Part shown: piece by piece, positions 57,789 to 64,000 of the stretch
How positions within the stretch are numbered: the stretch's first letter is position 1
How the letters are laid out: every line of letters starts with the position of its first letter
Assembly: GCA_018820275.1 (NCBI GenBank)
Contig: JAHJOO010000038.1
Location: 1-64,000, forward strand
From: Alphaproteobacteria bacterium
GTDB taxonomy: Bacteria > Pseudomonadota > Alphaproteobacteria > Caulobacterales > Caulobacteraceae
DNA: 64,000 bases
Direction: 5' to 3'
Notes under the pieces: generated by a model
Database searches by the model: none
What the model was told of the DNA's origin: nothing
Seen by the model: only the letters and a program-made list of their open reading frames with translations
Program-made: the position numbers and the translations under genes

Positions 57789-59434
57789 CGCCGCGCCGCG
57801 TCCGTGCGGGCGCGGACGGCGCCGAACTCCGACGACGGCTTCCAGCCCGGCCAGTCGGTCGAGTTGGCGAGGTCGAAGCCGAGGCGATACAGCAGGTCAA
57901 GGTTCTCGACCGCCGAGCGGAAGTCGAGGTCGGCCGACCATTCGTCGGATGGCTGGTGGTAGTCCGCCTCGAATTTCGCGTCCCAGGCGGCGCGGCCCGC
58001 CGGCACCCCGCCCTCGTCCCAGTCGACGCCGTGCCACGGCATCAGGGCCGGCACGCCGGCGCGGGCGAAGGGGAAGTGGTCGGAGCGGTAGTAGAAGCCC
58101 TGCTCAGGCTGGCGGTCGTCGGTGATGTAGCGGCCCTCGGCCGCCGCGAGGACGTCGAGGCGGTCCTCGAGGTCGTTCTGGCCCTTGCCGAAGATGGCGA
58201 CGTCGCGGGTCGGCGGCGACAGCGGCAGCATGTCGATGTTGATGTCGGCGACGGTCTTCTCCAGCGGATAGACCGGGTCGGCGACGTAGGCGTAGGCACC
58301 CAGCAGGCCCATCTCCTCGGCCGCCATGTGGGCGAAGACGACGGTGCGCTCCGGGCGCGGCCCGGCGGCGAAGGCACGCGCCATCTCGACCACGCCCACC
58401 GTACCCGAGGCGTTGTCCCAGGCGCCGTTCCAGATCTTGTCCTCGCCCTCCGCGTCCGGGTGCTGGGCCTCGCCGCCGACGTGATCCCAGTGGGCGGAAT
58501 AGACGATGACCTCGTCGGGCCGCTCGGTCCCCTCGATCTTCGCCAGCAGATTGTGGGTGACCAGGGTGGTGACGGTCTCGGACGCCTGGACGTCCAGCTT
58601 CACGCCGGCCAGGTCCACCGCCTTGAACGACCCGGAGGCGTAGCCGGCGAACGACTGGTGATCGAGGCCGGCCGCCATGGCCATGGCGTGGGCGGTGTCC
58701 ATGTTGATGGAGCCGGTGAACTCCACGTCGGCGGCGCCGGGGGTGAAGCCCCGGGTGCGGGCCGCGCCGCGCGCCGCCTGGGTCCAGGCCGGGTCGGTGG
58801 CCGCCACCGGATTGAGCGTGATCACGCCGACCGCGCCGCGGGCGAAGGCCTGATCCGCCTTGGCCGCGCCGGAGGCGTGGTGGGTGGTGTAGGCGCCGTT
58901 GAAGACCTCTCCGTCGGGCTCGCCGGGCATGACGATGACGACCTTGCCGCGCACGTCGAGGGTCCCGTAGTCGTCCCAGCCCCGCTCGGGCGCGACGATC
59001 CCGTAGCCGGCGAAGACCACGCCCGCGCCGCGGACGTTGGCGCGGCCGTCGTTGGTGGCGGCGCGCACGAGGATGTCCCTGCCCGGCTCCAGGGCGTGCG
59101 TGGCGCCGTCCGGTCCGGTCCAGCTGACGGTCGCGGCACCCTCGGGCGTGTAGCGCTTCAGCTCGACGCGCTGCAGCCACTCACCGTTCGGACCGCCGGG
59201 CTGCAGCCCCATGGCCTCGTACTGGGCCTGCAGCCAGGCCAGGGTCATGCGCTCGCCCTCGGTGCCCGGATAGCGACCCTGGAAGGCGTCGGCGGAGATA
59301 GTGCGGATGCCGTCGGACAGGCGCTGGGCCGAGATCTCGGGCTGCGGCGCCGACGCCGGCGAGGGCGCCGAGGCGCAGGCGGCACCGAGCAGCAGGCTGA
59401 GGGCGGCGACGCCGGCGAGAAGGCGGGAGGTCAT
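57785..59434 (-). CDS. Exported M28 family zinc peptidase
   Basis: A 549-residue M28 metallopeptidase (aminopeptidase type), exported with MTSRLLAGVAALSLLLGAAC and a degenerate lipobox. A PA-like insert (about residues 120-270) precedes the catalytic domain. Zinc ligands visible are the His in YSAHWDHVG, the Asp in NGAWDNASGT, the Glu pair in MAAEEMGLLG, the Asp in INIDMLPL and the His in RSDHFPFARAGV. It degrades peptides in the periplasm or at the outer membrane. It is upstream of RidA with an ATGA overlap and 93 bp downstream of cysS. Confidence 0.9.
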   Translation of the reverse strand: MTSRLLAGVAALSLLLGAACASAPSPASAPQPEISAQRLSDGIRTISADAFQGRYPGTEGERMTLAWLQAQYEAMGLQPGGPNGEWLQRVELKRYTPEGAATVSWTGPDGATHALEPGRDILVRAATNDGRANVRGAGVVFAGYGIVAPERGWDDYGTLDVRGKVVIVMPGEPDGEVFNGAYTTHHASGAAKADQAFARGAVGVITLNPVAATDPAWTQAARGAARTRGFTPGAADVEFTGSINMDTAHAMAMAAGLDHQSFAGYASGSFKAVDLAGVKLDVQASETVTTLVTHNLLAKIEGTERPDEVIVYSAHWDHVGGEAQHPDAEGEDKIWNGAWDNASGTVGVVEMARAFAAGPRPERTVVFAHMAAEEMGLLGAYAYVADPVYPLEKTVADINIDMLPLSPPTRDVAIFGKGQNDLEDRLDVLAAAEGRYITDDRQPEQGFYYRSDHFPFARAGVPALMPWHGVDWDEGGVPAGRAAWDAKFEADYHQPSDEWSADLDFRSAVENLDLLYRLGFDLANSTDWPGWKPSSEFGAVRARTDAARR

Positions 59435-59527
59435 GCAGGGGGCTCCGGGAGGCGGATCTTTGGTCGGCGCGGACCTTAGCGAGGGCACCGACGGTGGCTT
59501 CTTACATTTTCGTCATCTGACGGAGGA

Positions 59528-60934
59528 TCACTTCATCCGCCAGGTCGCGCCGTCGGGGCCGTCCATGACGACGACGCTGAGGGCGTTCAGCCGGTCGCGG
59601 ATGCGGTCAGCGGCGGGCCAGTCCTTCGCCGCGCGGGCGGCGGCGCGTTCGGTCAGCAGTTGCTCGACCTCGGCGCGGAGGGCGTCGTCGACCTCGCCTT
59701 CCAGCCAGGCCGCGGGATCGGACTGGAGCACGCCAAGGAACGCCGCGGCCGCGAGGAGCTGGCCCTTGGCGACGGCGACGGCGGCGTGGTCGCCGGAGGT
59801 CATGCCGCGCTCGATCTCGCTGGACAGGGCGAACAGGGTCGACATGGCACCCGGGGTGTTCAGGTCGTCCTGAATGGCCTTGAGGAAGTCCTCCGGCGCG
59901 TCGTCGCCGGCGGCGTCGACCGCCGCGGCGCGGTGCAGGGCGCCGTAGAGCCGGTCCAGCGCCTTCTTCGACTGGTCCAGCAGCGCCTGGTTCCAGTCCA
60001 GCGGCTGGCGGTAGTGGGCCGACAGCAGCGCCCAGCGCACGACCTCGCCCGGCATGGACTGCACCAGATCGTGCAGCAGCAGGACGTTGCCGATCGACTT
60101 GGACATCTTCTCGGCGTCGACGGTCAGGAAGCCGTTGTGCATCCAGTAGCGGCTGTACTCGCCATGCGCCCCGGCCGCATGGGCGTGGCCGTGGGCGCAG
60201 ACGCCCTGGGCGATCTCGTTCTCATGGTGCGGGAAGACCAGGTCGATGCCGCCGCCGTGGATGTCGATGGGAAGGCCGAGGTTCTCCTCGATCATGGCCG
60301 AGCATTCGATGTGCCAGCCGGGCCGGCCGTCGCCCCAGGGCGAGGGCCAGGACGGTTCGCCCTCTTTCGACGGCTTCCACAGGACGAAATCGTGGGCGTT
60401 CTTCTTGTAGGGCGCGACCTCGACCCGGGCGCCGGCGATCATGTCGTCGAGGTTGCGGCCCGACAGACGGCCGTAGTTCGGATAGCTGGAGACGTCGAAC
60501 AGGACATGCCCCTCGGCGGCATAGGCGCAGCCGGCGTCGACGATGGCGGCGATCTGGCGGACGATGGCGTCCATGTGGTCGGTGACGTGCGGCGCGAGGT
60601 CCGGCGGGGCCACGTTCAGGCGCGCCATGTCCTCGAGATAGTGCGCCTCGTACTTCGCCGTGATCTCTCCGATCGGCACGCCCAGGGCGGCGGCGCGCTG
60701 GTTGATCTTGTCGTCGACGTCGGTGACGTTGCGGGCGTAGATCACCTTGTCGGCCCCGTACTGCCGGCGCAGCAGGCGGATCAGCACGTCGAACACCACC
60801 GGCGGGCGGGCATTGCCGATGTGGGCGTGGTCATAGACCGTCGGGCCGCAGACGTAGAGCGTCACCCGGTCCGGGTCTCGCGGCTCGAAGAGGCGCTTTT
60901 CGCGATGAAGGGTGTCGTACAGGACCAGCGACAT
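59528..60934 (-). CDS. cysS: Cysteinyl-tRNA synthetase
   Basis: A 468-residue class I aminoacyl-tRNA synthetase charging tRNA-Cys. The N-terminal zinc-binding and nucleotide-binding parts are [20 protein letters not shown] (about residues 27-46, HIGN variant of HIGH), zinc ligands WHIECSAM near 216, and the KMSKS loop EKMSKSIGN near 270. The C-terminal DALR-type domain has [20 protein letters not shown]. Length fits (about 460). It diverges from folE with a 165-bp gap. Nothing odd is seen. Confidence 0.96.
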   Translation of the reverse strand: MSLVLYDTLHREKRLFEPRDPDRVTLYVCGPTVYDHAHIGNARPPVVFDVLIRLLRRQYGADKVIYARNVTDVDDKINQRAAALGVPIGEITAKYEAHYLEDMARLNVAPPDLAPHVTDHMDAIVRQIAAIVDAGCAYAAEGHVLFDVSSYPNYGRLSGRNLDDMIAGARVEVAPYKKNAHDFVLWKPSKEGEPSWPSPWGDGRPGWHIECSAMIEENLGLPIDIHGGGIDLVFPHHENEIAQGVCAHGHAHAAGAHGEYSRYWMHNGFLTVDAEKMSKSIGNVLLLHDLVQSMPGEVVRWALLSAHYRQPLDWNQALLDQSKKALDRLYGALHRAAAVDAAGDDAPEDFLKAIQDDLNTPGAMSTLFALSSEIERGMTSGDHAAVAVAKGQLLAAAAFLGVLQSDPAAWLEGEVDDALRAEVEQLLTERAAARAAKDWPAADRIRDRLNALSVVVMDGPDGATWRMK

Positions 60935-61099
60935 ATTGATGCGACGTTCGTGGGTTTTCTTGCAGGACCGAGGGGGTCGCCCATATAGCGGTCAAGCGCC
61001 GCCCGCCGATAGGCCGGGCGTCGTCTTCTTTGAGGGAGCGCGGCACGCGTCATTTCCGGGGCCTCCGTCCCGGCGCCACTAGGCCGCTGAACGACATCC

Positions 61100-61717
61100 A
61101 TGAGCTCAAGCCCCGTCGCGCACACCCTGGTGAGCGTCAACGACACCCCGACCCGTCCGAGCCGGGACGAGGCCCTGAAGGCCGTCCGGACCCTGCTGGC
61201 CTGGGCCGGCGACGATCCGGACCGCGAGGGGCTGAAGGACACGCCCAAGCGCGTGGTCGACGCCTATGCCGAGTGGTTCGAGGGCTATGACGCCGATCCC
61301 GGCAAGGAGCTGAGCCGCACGTTCGAGGACGTGCAGGGCTATGACGACATGGTCCTGCTGCGCGAGATCGAGGTGGAGAGCCACTGCGAGCACCACATGG
61401 CGCCGTTCCTGGGCAAGGCCTACGTCGCCTACATGCCCGACGAGAAGGTGGTGGGCATCTCCAAGCTGGCGCGCGTGGTCGAGATCTTCTCCAAGCGGCT
61501 GCAGACCCAGGAAGTGCTGACGAATCAGATCGCCGAGGCGATCGAGAGCCATCTGGCGCCCAAGGGCACGGCCATCCTGATCGACGCCGAGCACCAGTGT
61601 ATGACGACGCGCGGCGTGCACCACCGCCACGTTTCGACCATTACCACCCGGTTCACTGGTGCCTTCAAGGACGATCCGGCCCTGATGGACCGGTTCCTGC
61701 GCCTGGCGCGCGGCTGA
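61100..61717 (+). CDS. folE: GTP cyclohydrolase I
   Basis: A 205-residue type IA GTP cyclohydrolase, making dihydroneopterin triphosphate from GTP, first step of folate synthesis. Zinc and catalytic motifs are [20 protein letters not shown] (about residues 94-113), [20 protein letters not shown] (about 122-141) and [20 protein letters not shown] (about 172-191). An N-terminal extension of about 15 residues precedes the family start ([18 protein letters not shown]). The ATG at 61100 is used. It is followed after 140 bp by exbD, from which it is probably separate. Confidence 0.96.
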   Translation: MSSSPVAHTLVSVNDTPTRPSRDEALKAVRTLLAWAGDDPDREGLKDTPKRVVDAYAEWFEGYDADPGKELSRTFEDVQGYDDMVLLREIEVESHCEHHMAPFLGKAYVAYMPDEKVVGISKLARVVEIFSKRLQTQEVLTNQIAEAIESHLAPKGTAILIDAEHQCMTTRGVHHRHVSTITTRFTGAFKDDPALMDRFLRLARG

Positions 61718-61857
61718 AAGTTCGCCCCTCCGGGGTAAACCGCCGGCTGGAACCGTTCGTCGCCCGAGACCGCTTTACAAGCGGCGCCGGGTCGGCCAAA
61801 GCCGTCCGGAAGCTTCAACCTGCCTGCCGCGCGCGGGCCTGACGGGAGACGCCACGC

Positions 61858-62286
<429 letters not shown>

Positions 62287-62307
62287 TTTCGGGCGAATGC
62301 CTGGAGG

Positions 62308-62341
62308 AAAGGGCCGCTTCCCGCACGGGGGCGGCCTTTTT
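62308..62341 (+). terminator. Rho-independent terminator after exbD
   Basis: GGCCGC (62312-62317) pairs with GCGGCC (62331-62336), with an inner CCC/GGG pair around GCAC, outer A/T pairs from AAA at 62308-62310, and TTTTT at 62337-62341. It lies 22 nt after the exbD stop and marks the end of that transcript. Confidence 0.87.
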
Positions 62342-62358
62342 CATGACCGGAGACCGGC

Positions 62359-62700
62359 ATGACGGCCGATGAGATCGACGCCCTGGTCATGGCCCTGCCG
62401 GGGGCGGAGCGAAGCACCGCCTACGGCGAGCCGTGCTGGCGGATCGCGGGAAAGTTCTTCGCCCGGCTGAGGGCCGAGGACGCCAGCCTGGCGCTGGATG
62501 TCGGCGACCGGGAGCGACGCGACATGTTGGTGGAGATGGAGCCGGAAGTCTTCCACCTGACCGACCACTACCGGGCCTGGTCCTATGTGCTGATCCGGAT
62601 CGCTGGCGTCGATCGCGCCTGGCTGGAGACCGAGCTGAAGGCGCGCTGGCGCAAGGTGGTGCCGGCGGCGCTGCGGAAGGCGCACCCGGGCTTGACCTGA
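62359..62700 (+). CDS. MmcQ/YjbR family protein
   Basis: A 113-residue protein of the MmcQ/YjbR family, a small CyaY-like fold sometimes suggested to bind DNA. The N-terminal MTADEIDALVMALPGAERST and the parts WRIAGKFFARLR (about residues 28-39), VFHLTDHYRAWSYVLIRIAG (about 64-83) and ELKARWRKVVPAALRK are typical. The gene starts 18 bp after the exbD terminator. Function is not established for this family. It probably has its own promoter or reads with the hydrolase downstream. Confidence 0.85.
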   Translation: MTADEIDALVMALPGAERSTAYGEPCWRIAGKFFARLRAEDASLALDVGDRERRDMLVEMEPEVFHLTDHYRAWSYVLIRIAGVDRAWLETELKARWRKVVPAALRKAHPGLT

Positions 62701-62745
62701 CGCGGCGTCATCCGGCCATAGTGCGTTTCCGAAAAGGACGGACCT

Positions 62746-63621
62746 ATGACCCCGGACCCGCGCGACCTGACCATTTCGGCCCGCGACGGCCACGCCCTGT
62801 CGGCGCGGCTGTTCCCGGCCGGGGCACCGCGCGCGGCGGTGCTGATCAGCTCCGGCACCGGGTTTCCCAAGGGCTTCTACGAGCGGTTCGCGCGGCACAT
62901 GCAGGCGCGGGGCCTGACGGCGCTGACCTATGACTTCCGCGGCATCGCCGGGTCGCGGCCCGACGACCTGGCGGCGATGGAGATGGACTATCCGGACTGG
63001 GGCCGGCTGGACATGCCGGCGGCGCTGGACGCCCTGGTCGCGGCGGCGCCCGGGCTGCCGATCGGGCACGTGGGGCACAGCGTGGGCGGTCATTTCGTGG
63101 GCTTCATGGACAATCACGACCGCATCCGACGCCACGCCTTCGTCTCGGTCGGCTCGGGCTACTGGGGCAAGCACCACCGCAGCTACAACCCGCTGGAGCT
63201 GTTCTTCTGGTTCGGATTCGGGCCCTGGAGTCTGGCGCGGCGCGGATATGTGAAGGGCGGCGGCCTGTGGGGCGGTACGGACCTGCCGCGCGGGGTCTGG
63301 GAGACCTGGCGGCGCTGGTGCCTGAACCCGCGGTACTTCGCCGACGAACTGGCCGACCGGCTGAGGCCGCACGACTTCGAGGGGGTGACGGCACCGATCC
63401 GCAGCTGGATTTTCACCGACGACCCGATCGCCAATCCGCGCACGGCACCCGACATGCTGGCGGTCTATCCGAATGCGCCGAGCGAGATGATCGTCCGCAG
63501 TCCGGCGGACCAGGGCGTCGGCCGCATCGGCCACGAGGGCGCCTTCCGGCGCGGCATGGAGCCGCTGTGGGACGAGATCGCCGACTGGCTGGTTGACCCG
63601 GCGGAGCCCGGCCCCACCTGA
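62746..63621 (+). CDS. Alpha/beta hydrolase (serine aminopeptidase S33-like)
   Basis: A 291-residue cytosolic alpha/beta hydrolase. The nucleophile elbow is VGHSVGGHFVGFMDNH (about residues 107-122, Ser in GHSVGG). An early TGFPKGFYERFARHMQARGL segment and YDFRGIAGS are typical for the YheT/YbfF-like estimated group. A catalytic Asp candidate lies in SWIFTDDPIANP and the His in GRIGHEGAFRRG near the C-terminus. A substrate cannot be assigned. It lies 45 bp after the YjbR-type gene and 35 bp before an aldo/keto reductase, likely one transcript. Confidence 0.85.
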   Translation: MTPDPRDLTISARDGHALSARLFPAGAPRAAVLISSGTGFPKGFYERFARHMQARGLTALTYDFRGIAGSRPDDLAAMEMDYPDWGRLDMPAALDALVAAAPGLPIGHVGHSVGGHFVGFMDNHDRIRRHAFVSVGSGYWGKHHRSYNPLELFFWFGFGPWSLARRGYVKGGGLWGGTDLPRGVWETWRRWCLNPRYFADELADRLRPHDFEGVTAPIRSWIFTDDPIANPRTAPDMLAVYPNAPSEMIVRSPADQGVGRIGHEGAFRRGMEPLWDEIADWLVDPAEPGPT

Positions 63622-63656
63622 GGCGTTCCGCCCGTTTCAGACTCCGGAGCCCGCCC

Positions 63657-64000
63657 ATGACCGACCAGCCGACCGTGACCGTCGACGGACACGCCATCCC
63701 CCTGCTGGGCTTCGGCACCTGGAACCTGGCGCCGGACGACGCGCGGCGGATGGTGCGCGAGGCGCTGCGCGTCGGCTACCGCCACATCGACACGGCCTGG
63801 ATCTATCACAACGAGGCGGCGGTCGGCGCGGGCATCCGGGACGCCATCGAGGCGGGGATCGTCGCGCGCGAGGACGTCTGGTTGACGACCAAGATCTGGG
63901 TGGTGAATTTTCACCGCGACGCCCTGCTGAAACAAGCAGAGGAGTCGGCCGCCAGCCTGGGCACGACGCCGGACCTGCTGTTGCTGCACTGGCCGAAGGC
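63657..64000 (+). CDS. Aldo/keto reductase (3' end outside window)
   Basis: The first 114 codons of an NADPH-dependent AKR-type oxidoreductase are visible. The (beta/alpha)8 fold starts with VTVDGHAIPLLGFGTWNLAP, and three catalytic residues are in place: Asp in YRHIDTAWIYHNE (with Tyr in the same stretch, about residues 42-54) and Lys in VWLTTKIWV. The next motif DLLLLHWPK carries the expected His. It probably reduces aldehydes or ketones; the cofactor-binding end lies beyond the edge. It follows the alpha/beta hydrolase by 35 bp on the same strand. Confidence 0.92.
   Translation, partial: MTDQPTVTVDGHAIPLLGFGTWNLAPDDARRMVREALRVGYRHIDTAWIYHNEAAVGAGIRDAIEAGIVAREDVWLTTKIWVVNFHRDALLKQAEESAASLGTTPDLLLLHWPK

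Overview
The window is a 64 kb piece of a GC-rich chromosome (roughly 70% by eye). Codon use and gene content point to the Alphaproteobacteria, most likely Caulobacterales (Brevundimonas or a close relative). The grounds are: GcvP split into two genes, F0 ATP synthase with separate b and b' genes and its own operon, a dgt/SPOR/nagZ/scpA/scpB cluster, many TonB-dependent transport genes, frequent GTG starts, and ATGA/GTGA stop-start overlaps. The assignment rests on recognising families, not on a database search. No rRNA, tRNA, CRISPR, insertion sequence or integrase was seen. Most of the window is core chromosome with small accessory patches.

Layout. 1-1151: the visible part of a DUF2793 protein with a glycine-rich tail, cut by the window edge. 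1.4-2.7 kb: ECF sigma factor and RskA-type anti-sigma pair. 2.8-4.3 kb: DUF4112 gene diverging from a membrane-anchored EEP-family hydrolase. 4.2-6.6 kb: DUF1285, NUDIX CoA pyrophosphatase and CCA-adding enzyme in one tightly overlapped operon. 6.6-9.0 kb: acetyltransferase, enoyl-CoA hydratase and metallo-beta-lactamase-fold hydrolase. 9.1-12.5 kb: a secreted protein built from three cysteine repeats, exonuclease III and two unknown genes. 12.5-17.4 kb: dgt, SPOR protein, nagZ, scpA and scpB, with an A-type Fe-S protein diverging. 17.5-19.4 kb: an SdpR/SdpI-like pair and a hydrolase. 19.4-24.5 kb: dihydroorotase homolog, GT9 glycosyltransferase, ygfZ and acs. 24.6-29.3 kb: tandem glycine riboswitch followed by gcvT-gcvH-gcvPA-gcvPB. 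29.3-32.2 kb: TetR/SDR pair, FkbM methyltransferase and a small membrane protein. 32.2-34.9 kb: F0 ATP synthase operon atpI-atpB-atpE-atpF'-atpF. 35-41.5 kb: recN, bamD, prs, a lipoprotein, rplY and pth.

41.5-54 kb is the transport-rich part. Two DUF4139 exported proteins diverge from an operon of a DUF2946 protein, TonB receptor, PepSY membrane protein and PCu(A)C-type lipoprotein, which looks like copper handling. After ychF comes a heme/hemoglobin-type TonB receptor with a DUF6607 exported protein; each is preceded by a related dyad that may bind an iron-responsive regulator. 54-57.4 kb: a SAM-I-type riboswitch leads metX-metB-hom, a compact methionine operon that ends in a repeat element. 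57.4-64 kb: RidA, M28 peptidase, cysS, folE, a lone exbD, a YjbR-type gene, a hydrolase and the start of an aldo/keto reductase.

The clearest leads are the TonB-box-like insertion in one DUF4139 protein beside the copper-type TonB cluster, the SAM-I/metX-metB-hom operon whose layout recalls Xanthomonas, the 12-cysteine triplicated secreted protein, a perfect 12-bp hairpin touching the xth start codon, and a strong hairpin between atpE and atpF'.
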